Assembly: GCA_017472325.1 (NCBI GenBank)
Contig: JAFUQM010000066.1
Location: 1 to 51,243, forward strand
Direction: 5' to 3'
DNA: 51,243 bases
DNA from: Lachnospiraceae bacterium
Lineage (GTDB): Bacteria > Bacillota > Clostridia > Lachnospirales > Lachnospiraceae
Shown: piece after piece, positions 25,611 through 34,999 of the stretch
Position numbering within the stretch: the stretch's first letter is position 1
Layout: the number at the start of each line of letters is the position of its first letter
Program-made: the position numbers and the translations under genes
Notes under the pieces: generated by a model
Told to the model about the DNA's origin: nothing
Database searches by the model: none
The model's input: the letters and a program-made list of their open reading frames with translations, nothing else

Positions 25611-28535
25611 ATGAGAACGATAGAAGAACTGACAACATATGAATTGATAGAGAAAAGGGACATTGCGGATTTGAATTCCGTAAGTTACGTTTTAAAGCAT
25701 AAAAAAACAGGAGCAAGAATTGCACTGTTATCTAATGATGATGAGAATAAAGTTTTTTATATTGGATTTAGGACACCACCAATGGACAGTACTGGTGTGC
25801 CACATATCCTAGAGCATTCTGTATTATGCGGTTCTAAGCATTTTCCAGTCAAAGACCCATTTGTAGAATTGGTGCAGGGGTCTTTGAATACATTTTTGAA
25901 TGCGATGACATATCCCGATAAAACCGTTTATCCGGTGGCAAGCTGCAATGATAAGGATTTTCAGAATCTCATGCATGTATATCTGGATGCCGTATTCTAT
26001 CCAAATTGCCGCACTGAGAAGAAGATTTTTTGTCAGGAAGGATGGCATTATGATTTGGAGAATGCAGAAGATGAACTGACTTTAAATGGGGTTGTATATA
26101 ACGAGATGAAAGGTGCATTTTCTTCCCCGGATGATGTGCTGGAGCGGGAAATTTTTAATTCTCTTTTTCCAGATACAGCGTATGGCTATGAATCAGGTGG
26201 TGACCCAGCAGTGATTCCAGAGTTGACATATGAAGAGTTCACTGCGTTTCATGCGAAATATTATCATCCATCGAATAGTTACATTTATCTGTATGGTAAT
26301 ATGGATATGGTAGAAAAACTGGAATGGATGGACAAAGAATATTTGTCTGCTTTTGAGGCAATTGTAGTAGATTCTGAGATTGCAACGCAACAGGCATTTA
26401 CAGAAGAAGTGACGATTACAAAGCAATATTCAATTTCAGAGAGCGAATCAGAGCGTGATAATACGTATTTATCCTATAATACGGTAGTGGGAACAAGTCT
26501 TGACAGGGAACTCTATATTGCGTTCCAAGTACTGGATTACGTGTTATGTTCTGCGCCAGGTGCACCATTGAAATTAGCACTGACCCAAAAAGGCATTGGA
26601 ACAGATATTTATAGTGTATATGATAATGGTGTAAAACAACCATATTTCAGTGTGGTTGCTAAGAATGCCAACGTGGAACAAAAAGAAGAATTCCTTTTGA
26701 CTGTAAAAGAAGTATTGCAGAAACTTGTAACAGAAGGAATTGATAAGAAAGCGTTACAAGCAGCACTCAATTACTATGAATTCAAATACAGAGAGGCAGA
26801 TTTCGGTTCTTATCCGAAAGGACTCATGTATGGACTGCAGGCACTTGATAGCTGGTTGTATGATGAAAGGGCACCATATATCCACGTTGAAGCAAATGAT
26901 ACGTATCGTATTTTAAAAGAAAAAATAGACACAGATTACTACGAGAAGCTGATACAGGATTATCTGTTAGATAATAGTCATAAATCTATTGTCATTGTAG
27001 AGCCAGTAAAGGGATTGACAGCCAAAGAAGAGGTTGCCTTAAAAGAAAAATTGCAGGCATATAAGGCAACACTTTCAGCAGAAGAAATAGCACAGATTAT
27101 AGCAGATACAAAAGCGTTAGAGGAATACCAGGAAAAGGAAGATACACCGGAAGCAATACAGTGTATTCCGCTTTTGACAAGAGAAGATATGAAAAAAGAA
27201 GCAGAGAACTTTGTGAACGAAGAAAAAGTGGTGGAAGATGTGCCTGTACTCTTCCATGATATTTTCACAAATGAAATTGGCTATGTGAGACTTATTTTCT
27301 CGCTTGACCATATCGATGCAGAACTGTTTCAGTATGTAGGTCTGTTAAAAGCTGTGCTGGGGCTGATGGATACAAAGACATATTCGTATGGAGATTTTTT
27401 CAATGAGATTAATATTCATACAGGTGGCATTACAACAAGTGTAAGCACCTATGTAAATGCCCAAAATCTGTCCGAGTGTAAAACAACATTTGAAATCAAA
27501 GGAAAAGCGCTCTATCACAATATGGATAAGCTGTTTGCTTTGATGCAGGAAATGATTTTATCAACTCGCTATGAGGATACAAAACGTCTGGCAGAAATTA
27601 TAGCGGAGACAAAATCAAAAGTACAATCCCAGTTTACAGGTGCAAGTCATTCGTTGGCAGCAGTACGAGCAATGTCCTATTTCTCCAAGCCTGCGGCTAT
27701 TTCGGAGCAGATTAGTGGAATTCCATTCTTTAGAATGTTAGAGAAAATGGATGCAGAGTTTGATACACAGAAGGATAATTTGATTACGAAGTTAAAAGAA
27801 CTTACCTGTGCGATTTTCCGGCCTGAGAATCTGATGATTGATTACACGGCGGATGAAAAAGGCTTTGCGCCTATGGCTGCTATGGTAGGAGCGTTAAAAG
27901 AGAAACTGTTTACAACGCCAGTAGAGAAAAAGCAGTTAACTGTGGAACTTTCCACAAAAAATGAAGGCTATATGACATCATCCCAGGTACAGTATGTATG
28001 CCGTGCCGGTAATTTTATAGAAAAAGGACATAACTATACAGGGGCGCTTAGAGTATTAAAAGTGATCATGGGATATGATTATCTGTGGAATCATGTACGT
28101 GTCAAAGGAGGTGCCTATGGGTGTATGTGCGCATTTGGCAAATCGGGAGACTCTTATTTTGTATCCTATCGAGATCCAAACCTGACAAAGACCCTTGATA
28201 CGTATCAGGCAGCAGCAGATTATATCCGTGCATTTGAAGCTGATGAAAGAACAATTACCAAATTTATTATTGGTGCAGTCAGTGATTTGGATACACCAAT
28301 GACACCAATGACAAAAGGAAGTCGTTCTTTAGGTGCATATTTATCGCATGTAACATATGAAGATATTCAGAAAGAACGTGAAGAACTGCTTACGACAACA
28401 CCAGAGGTAATCAGGGGATTGGCAGACTACATTGAAGCCTTTATGGAATCGGAATGTATCTGTGTTGTTGGCAATGAAGATAAAATCAAAGAAGCAGGAC
28501 ATTTGTTTACAACAACAGAGAATTTGTTTCACTAA
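25611..28535 (+). CDS. M16C zinc metallopeptidase (PreP/insulinase-like)
   Basis: A 974-residue peptidase with two similar halves, as in presequence protease and other M16C enzymes. The inverted zinc motif is H65-x-x-E68-H69 (HILEHSVLCG), with the third ligand expected in NEMKGAFSS near residue 167. The linker near residue 480-530 is a charged helical hairpin, and the C-terminal half carries the substrate-closing part (FRPENLMIDYTADEKGF, GGAYGCMCAFGKSG). No signal peptide is seen, so it acts in the cytoplasm, degrading peptides in a closed chamber. The start at 25611 follows AGGAAAGGAA. It has its own extended -10 promoter. The gap to the next gene is 47 nt. Confidence 0.93.
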   Translation: MRTIEELTTYELIEKRDIADLNSVSYVLKHKKTGARIALLSNDDENKVFYIGFRTPPMDSTGVPHILEHSVLCGSKHFPVKDPFVELVQGSLNTFLNAMTYPDKTVYPVASCNDKDFQNLMHVYLDAVFYPNCRTEKKIFCQEGWHYDLENAEDELTLNGVVYNEMKGAFSSPDDVLEREIFNSLFPDTAYGYESGGDPAVIPELTYEEFTAFHAKYYHPSNSYIYLYGNMDMVEKLEWMDKEYLSAFEAIVVDSEIATQQAFTEEVTITKQYSISESESERDNTYLSYNTVVGTSLDRELYIAFQVLDYVLCSAPGAPLKLALTQKGIGTDIYSVYDNGVKQPYFSVVAKNANVEQKEEFLLTVKEVLQKLVTEGIDKKALQAALNYYEFKYREADFGSYPKGLMYGLQALDSWLYDERAPYIHVEANDTYRILKEKIDTDYYEKLIQDYLLDNSHKSIVIVEPVKGLTAKEEVALKEKLQAYKATLSAEEIAQIIADTKALEEYQEKEDTPEAIQCIPLLTREDMKKEAENFVNEEKVVEDVPVLFHDIFTNEIGYVRLIFSLDHIDAELFQYVGLLKAVLGLMDTKTYSYGDFFNEINIHTGGITTSVSTYVNAQNLSECKTTFEIKGKALYHNMDKLFALMQEMILSTRYEDTKRLAEIIAETKSKVQSQFTGASHSLAAVRAMSYFSKPAAISEQISGIPFFRMLEKMDAEFDTQKDNLITKLKELTCAIFRPENLMIDYTADEKGFAPMAAMVGALKEKLFTTPVEKKQLTVELSTKNEGYMTSSQVQYVCRAGNFIEKGHNYTGALRVLKVIMGYDYLWNHVRVKGGAYGCMCAFGKSGDSYFVSYRDPNLTKTLDTYQAAADYIRAFEADERTITKFIIGAVSDLDTPMTPMTKGSRSLGAYLSHVTYEDIQKEREELLTTTPEVIRGLADYIEAFMESECICVVGNEDKIKEAGHLFTTTENLFH

Positions 28536-28582
28536 GTACGATATTCCTATTGGTGGGTGAAAGGAAAAAGGGAGGAAAATTT

Positions 28583-29581
28583 ATGAAAAAATTTGAGAAA
28601 AGTACAATATTATGCATAATGATGCTGATAACTGCCACAGTCTTAACAGGGTGTGGCAGCTCTGCAAACATGACAGAGAGTGCGGCGTCTAGTGTATATT
28701 CAACAGATGATATTTATATGAATGAATATGCTATGGAAGAAGAGGCAGAAGAAGCACCCGCAGAAGAGATTATGACAGATGTGGCAACCGAAGAAGCACA
28801 ACAAAATACAGGGCGTAAACTGATTAAAACGGTCAGCATGGATGTAGAAACAGAAGAATATGATAGTCTGTTTGCTAAGATTGAGCAAAGAATTACAGAA
28901 CTGGGTGGTTACATAGAAAACTTAAATGAATATCAGGACAGATATGGCTATGAAGAAAATTTGCGAGAAGCAAGCATTACAGCTAGAATTCCAAAAGAAA
29001 AGCTGGATGAATTTGTAACGGAAGTAACCGAATCGTCTAATGTAATCAACAGAAATGAGAGAGTAGAAGATGTGACATTGTCTTATGTTGATCTAGAGAG
29101 TCACAAAAAGGTGTTAATCACAGAGAGAGACAGACTGATGGAACTGCTTGAGAATGCAGAAACAATGGAGGATATTATTGCAATTGAAGGCAGACTTTCA
29201 GAAGTACGTTATCAGATTGAAAGTATGGAATCTCAGCTTCGTACATATGATAATAAAATTGACTATAGTACAGTGTATGTAAACATCAGAGAAGTAGAAC
29301 GGTTGACACCACAAATAGAAGAGACAGCATGGGAGAAAATTAAAACGGGATTTGGCGAAAGTACATATAATGTACTTCGAGGTATTAAAAATACAACCAT
29401 TCAATTGATTATTAGTATTCCATATCTTATAGTGTGGGCAATTGTCATTGTGATATTGATTATCATTGTAAAAGTGATTATAAAAATGCAGGAAAAGAAA
29501 AAGGCAAAAAAGCAAATTGCACAGCAGATGATGCATACACAAATGCCAGGGGTGCAGAAAGAGGAGAAGAATGAACAATAG
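28583..29581 (+). CDS. DUF4349 lipoprotein
   Basis: A 332-residue lipoprotein. The signal peptide ends in a lipobox, VLTGC, at about residue 25, so the mature protein is tethered outside the membrane. An acidic low-complexity stretch (EEEAEEAPAEE) follows. Then comes the DUF4349 region (LIKTVSMDVETEEYDSLFAKIEQRI … ASITARIPKEKLDEFV) with a coiled coil around residues 165-225. A C-terminal transmembrane helix (LIVWAIVIVILIIIV) precedes a lysine-rich tail. Function of the family is unknown. The ATG at 28583 follows GGGAGG; an in-frame start at 28550 would spoil the signal peptide. The last 11 nt overlap era. Confidence 0.85.
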   Translation: MKKFEKSTILCIMMLITATVLTGCGSSANMTESAASSVYSTDDIYMNEYAMEEEAEEAPAEEIMTDVATEEAQQNTGRKLIKTVSMDVETEEYDSLFAKIEQRITELGGYIENLNEYQDRYGYEENLREASITARIPKEKLDEFVTEVTESSNVINRNERVEDVTLSYVDLESHKKVLITERDRLMELLENAETMEDIIAIEGRLSEVRYQIESMESQLRTYDNKIDYSTVYVNIREVERLTPQIEETAWEKIKTGFGESTYNVLRGIKNTTIQLIISIPYLIVWAIVIVILIIIVKVIIKMQEKKKAKKQIAQQMMHTQMPGVQKEEKNEQ

Positions 29582-30476
29582 CTATAAATCTGGATTCGTT
29601 ACATTAATTGGTAGACCTAATGTAGGAAAATCCACATTAATGAATAGTTTGATAGGACAAAAAATTGCAATTACTTCCAATAAACCACAGACAACAAGAA
29701 ACCGGATTCAGACAGTGTATACTTCGGAAGAAGGACAAATTGTGTTTTTGGATACACCAGGAATTCACAAAGCGAAAAATAAACTTGGTGATTATATGGT
29801 CAATGTGGCAGAGCGGACCCTGCGCGAGGTAGACGTGATTTTGTGGCTTGTAGAGCCAACTACTTATATTGGAGCAGGAGAAAAACATATCATTGAACAG
29901 TTAAAGAAAGTAAATACACCAGTGATTCTTGTCATCAATAAAACAGATAAAGTAAAGAATGCAGAGATTCTTACGTACATAGATACGTATCGAAAAGAAA
30001 TGGATTTTGATGAAATTGTGCCAGTATCTGCATTGAAGAACGAAAATACCGATACTTTAATCAAATGTATCATGAAATATCTTCCATATGGCCCAGCTTT
30101 TTATGATGAAGATACAATTACAGATCAGCCACAGAGACAGATTGTAGCGGAACTTATCAGAGAAAAAGCACTTCGTTGTCTGGAGGAAGAGATACCGCAT
30201 GGCATTGCTGTTTCTATTGAGAGCATGAAATATCGTAAGAAAATTGTTGATATTGATGCAACAATTATCTGTGAAAGAGATTCCCACAAAGGAATTATCA
30301 TTGGAAAACAGGGAGCAATGCTTAAAAAAATTGGAAGCCAGGCACGTCCGGAAATTGAAGATATGTTGGAGTGCCATGTGAATTTACAACTTTGGGTAAA
30401 AGTGAAAAAAGATTGGCGGGATAGTGATTTCCTTTTGAAGAATTTCGGATACAATCCTTCTGATATCGAAATGTAA
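29571..30476 (+). CDS. era: GTPase Era
   Basis: A 301-residue GTPase needed for maturation of the 30S ribosomal subunit and 16S rRNA 3' end. The G domain shows G1 GRPNVGKST, G3 DTPGIHKA, G4 NKTDKV and G5 SALKNEN, and the switch contains the typical SNKPQTTRNRI. The C-terminal KH domain (ERDSHKGIIIGKQGAMLKKIG) binds rRNA. The start overlaps the lipoprotein gene by 11 nt, with AGAGGAGAAG inside that gene as ribosome binding site. yqzL and recO follow, the usual Firmicutes order. Confidence 0.97.
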   Translation: MNNSYKSGFVTLIGRPNVGKSTLMNSLIGQKIAITSNKPQTTRNRIQTVYTSEEGQIVFLDTPGIHKAKNKLGDYMVNVAERTLREVDVILWLVEPTTYIGAGEKHIIEQLKKVNTPVILVINKTDKVKNAEILTYIDTYRKEMDFDEIVPVSALKNENTDTLIKCIMKYLPYGPAFYDEDTITDQPQRQIVAELIREKALRCLEEEIPHGIAVSIESMKYRKKIVDIDATIICERDSHKGIIIGKQGAMLKKIGSQARPEIEDMLECHVNLQLWVKVKKDWRDSDFLLKNFGYNPSDIEM

Positions 30477-30638
30477 TTTACAGATGAAAATTTATTGAGA
30501 GGAAATTCCTTGAAAGATAATTTATGTGAGAAAAGTTCATGGGAGGAAGTTCCAATTCTTTTTCGGGAAAACTAGAATATTCATTTATCAAACAGCACAT
30601 TCTAATAGTGAAGAACAAAAGGATTAGAGGTGCGTAGG

Positions 30639-30827
30639 ATGAAGGAAGTAAATTACTGGGAGCAGTTTACCCATACGGGAAATATAGAAGATTATCTTAG
30701 GTTTAAAAATGTGACAGAGAAAATGGCAATGGATGCCGAAAAGCAGACAGGAGAGAATCCCTATGCAGGAGTTCGTAGTTGTTACAGGAATCGTGTTGAA
30801 GACAGTGCCTATCGGGGAATACGATAG
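30639..30827 (+). CDS. yqzL: YqzL-family small protein
   Basis: A 62-residue protein. The N-terminal segment NYWEQFTHTGNIEDYLRFKN matches the short YqzL family (consensus W-x3-x-TG-x-I-x-x-Y-L), and its place between era and recO is conserved in Firmicutes. Function is unknown. The ATG at 30639 follows TTAGAGG at 8 nt. Its last 65 nt overlap the start of recO in another frame, so the C-terminal third is constrained by two genes, suggesting translational coupling. The 160-nt gap after era (30477-30638) shows no clear promoter or hairpin. Confidence 0.75.
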   Translation: MKEVNYWEQFTHTGNIEDYLRFKNVTEKMAMDAEKQTGENPYAGVRSCYRNRVEDSAYRGIR

Positions 30828-31419
30828 GCGTGTTCTTATTTTAACAAAAGAAAGAGGTAAAATAGCAGCATTTGCCAAAGGTGCAAGAAGACAAAATAGT
30901 CGTTTGATGGCATCGACCAATTTATTTGTTTTTGGAGAGTTTAAGTTGTATGAAGGGAAAACATCATACAATATTATGGAGGCAAATATTAGTAATTATT
31001 TTGAAACGCTCCGCGAAGATTTTGAGGGTGCCTATTATGGTATGTATTTTCTAGAAGTTATGGACTATTACACGAAAGAAAACAATGATGAAGTAGAAAT
31101 GTTAAAACTTTTATACCAGTCATTGAAAGCATTACAGAGTGAAAGTTTGAAAAATGAACTGATACGATACATATTTGAGGTGAAATCTATTGTGATTAAT
31201 GGAGAGTTTCCTGGAATACCAGAAACTGACAGAGCAGGCAGATTGATGGCATCGACAGTTTATACAATAGACTATATTGTGGCATCTACCATAGAGAAAC
31301 TTTATACATTTACAGTAACAGAAGAAGTCTTGAACGAATTACGCATGATGGCCTCTTACTATAGAAAGCGTTGTCTTGATAGAAATTTTAAAAGTCTGGA
31401 AATATTGGATATGTTATAA
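30763..31419 (+). CDS. recO: DNA repair protein RecO, short form
   Basis: RecO anneals single-stranded DNA and helps load RecA in the RecFOR pathway. The N-terminal OB fold is clear (VVVTGIVLKTVPIGEYDRRVLILTKE … FAKGARRQNSRL). With 218 residues it is shorter than the usual 240-250. The C-terminal cysteine zinc-finger seen in many Firmicutes RecO proteins is missing: helices run from KNELIRYIFEVKSIVINGEFPG directly into TDRAGRLMASTVYTI. I chose the ATG at 30763, preceded by AGGAGAG at about 8 nt; an in-frame ATG at 30733 lacks such a site. It overlaps yqzL by 65 nt. Confidence 0.88.
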   Translation: MQEFVVVTGIVLKTVPIGEYDRRVLILTKERGKIAAFAKGARRQNSRLMASTNLFVFGEFKLYEGKTSYNIMEANISNYFETLREDFEGAYYGMYFLEVMDYYTKENNDEVEMLKLLYQSLKALQSESLKNELIRYIFEVKSIVINGEFPGIPETDRAGRLMASTVYTIDYIVASTIEKLYTFTVTEEVLNELRMMASYYRKRCLDRNFKSLEILDML

Positions 31420-31460
31420 GAAATTCATATACAAAAGCATGAAGAAGAAAGGCATTTGAT

Positions 31461-33176
31461 ATGGCGTTTAGATTGAGAAAGAAAATCAAAATAGGCGATT
31501 TGCTAATGCAAAAAGGGCTCATTACAGAAAAACAACTGGAAACCGCATTGGAGGAACAGAAAATCCGTAAGGCAAAAATGGGTGAGACTTTGTTGGCACT
31601 TGGGTATGTGTCAGTGACTGACTTTGCACAGGTATTCAAAGAACAGATGGATGTGGAATACGTTGATCTGAAAGCAGAGGGCGTAGAGGATGCGGCGATT
31701 GCCTTAGTTCCAGAAGAGTTTATGAAGCAGAATGAGGTTCTTCCATTTGCCATTGATAAAGAGAATGCCAATATAGTAAAGGTTGCAATGTCTGATCCGC
31801 TCAATTATGATGCGCAGGATGATTTACGGTTGATTACTAATATGGAGGTGGCTCCATATTTTACAACTTCTGCTCAGATTGCATTGCAGCTTGACCGTAT
31901 GTTTGGTAAAAAGCAGGCGATGGAGGCAGCAGCCCAGTATCGCAGGGAATATGCAGATGAGCTTGTAGCAGAGCAGCTCATAGCAGAGCAGGAAGATAAG
32001 AATGCTGAATTGGATACTGCACCTATTGTAAAGATTGTGCGTTCTATGTTAGAACAAGCAGTTAGGCAGGATGCCAGTGATATTCACATTGAACCGCTGG
32101 AGAGAAAATTGAGAATACGCTATAGAATTGATGGCATATTACAAGAGGCAATGCTTTATGATGATAAAGATTTGCTTCCAGCAATGGTTGCCAGAGTGAA
32201 AATTATGTCTGGAATGGATATTTCGGAGAAGAGAAAACCACAAGATGGACGTCTGACTGTGAATGTGAATACAAAAGAATATGATGTTCGTGTATCGATT
32301 CTTCCGACTGTTTTTGGTGAGAAGATAGTAATGCGTTTGACAGCCAAAGATGGATTGTCAAGAGATAAGAAATATCTTGGACTGATGGCAGAAGATGAGA
32401 AACGCCTGGATCATATTTTAAGAAATACTCATGGAATTATTCTTGTTACAGGACCAACAGGAAGTGGTAAGTCTACTACCTGTTATACGGTATTAAATGA
32501 GTTGAATTCTGATGAAGTTAATATTATTACGGTAGAGGATCCTGTAGAAGCGAATGTATCAGGGGTGAATCAGGTACAGGTAAATTCTAAAGTAGACTTA
32601 ACATTTGCTTCAGCACTTCGCGCTATCCTTCGCCAAGACCCAGATATTATTATGATAGGTGAGATACGCGATAATGAGACAGCAGATATTGCAGTAAAGG
32701 CATCTATTACAGGACATCTTGTTATTTCGACATTACATACCAATTCTACAGCAGCTTCTATTATTCGATTGATTGATATGGGTGTAGAACCATATATGAT
32801 AGGAGATGCTGTTGTAGGGATTATCGCACAGCGTCTTGTGAGAAAGCTATGTCCTGTGTGCCGGAGGGCGAGAGAAGCAACAACAGATGAGAAGAAAATG
32901 TTGTATAGACCACTGCAGGAATCACTTACTGTATATGAACCGGTAGGCTGCGACGAATGTAGTCATATCGGATATAAGGGAAGAACTGCTGTTTATGAGA
33001 TAATGCCGGTTACTACTAGAATACGAAGTATGATTCATGACCGTGCAGTAGTAGATGAATTGCAGGCGGCAGCAGTGGAAGAAGGAATGAATACATTACA
33101 TATGGCGGCGGCTCAAAAAGTGTGCCAGGGTATTACTACGATTGCAGAGATGCGAAAGGTAGCTTATGAAATGTAA
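31461..33176 (+). CDS. pilB: Type IV pilus assembly ATPase PilB/GspE
   Basis: A 571-residue hexameric ATPase that powers pilus extension from the cytoplasm. The N-terminal MshEN-type domain covers residues 10-160 (IGDLLMQKGLITEKQLETAL). The ATPase core has Walker A GPTGSGKSTTCY near residue 330, the Asp box, Walker B DPDIIMIGEIRD and the His box HLVISTLHTNS. A four-cysteine zinc motif (CPVC and CDEC) near residues 470-510 is typical of PilB and GspE. No PilT retraction ATPase is found in the window. It is the first gene of a long + strand pilus operon reaching 46.2 kb. Confidence 0.95.
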   Translation: MAFRLRKKIKIGDLLMQKGLITEKQLETALEEQKIRKAKMGETLLALGYVSVTDFAQVFKEQMDVEYVDLKAEGVEDAAIALVPEEFMKQNEVLPFAIDKENANIVKVAMSDPLNYDAQDDLRLITNMEVAPYFTTSAQIALQLDRMFGKKQAMEAAAQYRREYADELVAEQLIAEQEDKNAELDTAPIVKIVRSMLEQAVRQDASDIHIEPLERKLRIRYRIDGILQEAMLYDDKDLLPAMVARVKIMSGMDISEKRKPQDGRLTVNVNTKEYDVRVSILPTVFGEKIVMRLTAKDGLSRDKKYLGLMAEDEKRLDHILRNTHGIILVTGPTGSGKSTTCYTVLNELNSDEVNIITVEDPVEANVSGVNQVQVNSKVDLTFASALRAILRQDPDIIMIGEIRDNETADIAVKASITGHLVISTLHTNSTAASIIRLIDMGVEPYMIGDAVVGIIAQRLVRKLCPVCRRAREATTDEKKMLYRPLQESLTVYEPVGCDECSHIGYKGRTAVYEIMPVTTRIRSMIHDRAVVDELQAAAVEEGMNTLHMAAAQKVCQGITTIAEMRKVAYEM

Positions 33177-33200
33177 AAGAGGAAAAGAGAGTAAGAAGAT

Positions 33201-34409
33201 ATGGCAGAATATCAATATCGTATCATAACCCCGACAGGAAAAGAAAAAAGGGGAACGATGGAAGCTAAATTTCCGGAGCAGGCAAAAGCACTGTTAAAAG
33301 CGGATGGCAATATCGTACTGGAGATAGAAGAAGCCGGTATTTTGAGTAAAGATATTCATATTTCTTTTGGTTCTGGTATAGTTGCAAGAGATTACAGCAT
33401 TTTTTGTAGACAGTTTGCTAGTATTATCAATGCAGGAGTGAGTGTTTTGCTGGCACTTGAGATGCTTGCAAAACAGACAGAAAACAAAAAGTTGCGAGAA
33501 GGAATCCTAGGAATCAAAGAAGATGTGTCAAAGGGAGAGTCGCTTACTGCCGCTATGAGAAAAAGGGGCAAAGTTTTCCCTTCCATACTTTGTAATATAG
33601 TGGAAGCGGGAGAAGCATCAGGGGGTCTTGATATTGCATTTGACACAATGGCTACACATTTTGAAAAAGAGAATAAGTTAAAAACGGCAGTTGGGAAAGC
33701 AATGATGTATCCAGTGATGCTGGTACTTGTTATGATTGCGGTTTTAGTTATCATGCTTGTATTTGTGATTCCGCGTTTTATGACAATGTTTTCGGAACTT
33801 GGTGCCGAAATGCCGGCTATGACACGGATGATAGTGTCAATGAGCCAGTTTGTCATAGAAAATGGTTTTCTTATTTTGATTATAGGTATTGCAGGTGTGA
33901 CAGTATTGCAGTTTTGTGCATCTACTCCATCAGGCAAATTTTTTATGGATGGTCTTGGTTTGAAGATACCTGTTTTTGGTAAGGTGCAGAAAAAAGCAGC
34001 ATGTGCAAGATTTGCAAGAACATTGCATACTTTGATGACAGCAGGCGTATCAATGCTTGATGCGATTGAGATTACAGCAAGAAGTATGGAGAATCTACAA
34101 TACAAGCAAGTTCTATTGGATGCAAGAGAACAGATTCGAAGAGGCGTATCTCTTTCAAAACCACTTCAGATGTCTGGTCTGTTTCCACCAATGGTAATTC
34201 ATATGCTATCGATAGGTGAGGAAACAGGTAATCTTGAGGGGATGTTGGAGAATCTGGCAAATTATTATGAAGATGATGTGCAAAGCGCAACAGAACAGAT
34301 GATGGTGTTATTAGAGCCGATGATTATTGTAGTGATGGCAGGGATTGTCGGGTTTATGGTTATTAGTATCTTACAACCAATGTTTACATTGTATGAAAGT
34401 ATAGGATAG
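33201..34409 (+). CDS. pilC: Type IV pilus inner-membrane platform protein PilC/GspF
   Basis: A 402-residue membrane protein with two GspF domains (residues about 70-190 and 270-395). It has three main transmembrane segments: PVMLVLVMIAVLVIMLVFVIP, a second around FLILIIGIAGVTVL, and a third at MIIVVMAGIVGFMVISIL. Family motifs such as FCRQFASIINAGV and FARTLHTLMTAGVSMLDAIEI are present. PilC sits on top of the PilB hexamer and passes its motion to the pilins. It starts 25 nt after pilB. Confidence 0.95.
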   Translation: MAEYQYRIITPTGKEKRGTMEAKFPEQAKALLKADGNIVLEIEEAGILSKDIHISFGSGIVARDYSIFCRQFASIINAGVSVLLALEMLAKQTENKKLREGILGIKEDVSKGESLTAAMRKRGKVFPSILCNIVEAGEASGGLDIAFDTMATHFEKENKLKTAVGKAMMYPVMLVLVMIAVLVIMLVFVIPRFMTMFSELGAEMPAMTRMIVSMSQFVIENGFLILIIGIAGVTVLQFCASTPSGKFFMDGLGLKIPVFGKVQKKAACARFARTLHTLMTAGVSMLDAIEITARSMENLQYKQVLLDAREQIRRGVSLSKPLQMSGLFPPMVIHMLSIGEETGNLEGMLENLANYYEDDVQSATEQMMVLLEPMIIVVMAGIVGFMVISILQPMFTLYESIG

Positions 34410-34410
34410 G

Positions 34411-34440
34411 TTGATAAAAGGGATAGTACTATGGTATAAT
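34411..34440 (+). promoter_or_regulatory. Internal promoter before the major pilin gene
   Basis: TTGATA (34411-34416) and a perfect TATAAT (34435-34440) are spaced by 18 nt, and TG-G precedes the -10 box, giving an extended -10 form. It would give the pilin extra expression relative to pilB and pilC. Confidence 0.65.
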
Positions 34441-34504
34441 TTTGTATGTGAATTTGCGTGTGTGTTGTATACGTGAATTGCAGTACGAAAAAGGAGAAAG
34501 TAAA

Positions 34505-34972
34505 ATGAAAAAGCAAAACGCAATGAATAATAAAGGGTTTTCGCTTATGGAACTTGTGATTGTGGTAGCAATTATGGCTATTTTAATTGGGGTAATGTCA
34601 CCGCAATTGATTCGTTTTTTAGAAAATGCAAAAGAATCCAGTGACAAGCAATTGGCGGATACTGTAAGAATAGCAGTGATAGCAGCAATGATGGACCCTA
34701 GAGTTATAGATGCAGCGGATTCTGGCGAAATAGCGGCTGGTGACATAAAGAGAATTACTGGACTTTCTGATAAACCATTTGGACAGGCAGTGTGTGAGAC
34801 ATTGGGCGTGGCAGCAGTTACGGAATTAGATGAAATAGAGGCACAATTAAAATCTGAGAATGCCAAAGAAATTCATATTGAAATTACATCTGCTAAGACT
34901 GTCATAGTACATATTACAAAAGCAGGTGAAACAGATATGACAAAGGCTTTGATTACAGTACCGGCAGAGTGA
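34505..34972 (+). CDS. pilA: Type IV major pilin (prepilin)
   Basis: A 155-residue prepilin. The type III signal is MKKQNAMNNKG, cut after G11, and the mature protein starts FSLMELVIVVAIMAILIG with the conserved Glu5. The rest is a small head domain. It has its own promoter, a strong ribosome binding site (AAAGGAG) and lies right after pilC, so I take it as the main shaft subunit. There are no cysteines in the head, so no disulfide-bonded D-region as in Gram-negative pilins. The ATG at 34505 is the only start that gives a proper leader. Confidence 0.9.
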   Translation: MKKQNAMNNKGFSLMELVIVVAIMAILIGVMSPQLIRFLENAKESSDKQLADTVRIAVIAAMMDPRVIDAADSGEIAAGDIKRITGLSDKPFGQAVCETLGVAAVTELDEIEAQLKSENAKEIHIEITSAKTVIVHITKAGETDMTKALITVPAE

Positions 34973-34999
34973 TTGCTATATAGTACATAAGGAGTTTGT

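Noticed and set aside
33392..34105. Antisense open frame of 237 codons within pilC
   Set aside because: A shadow of the pilC reading frame; composition is typical of a reverse-complemented membrane protein gene.
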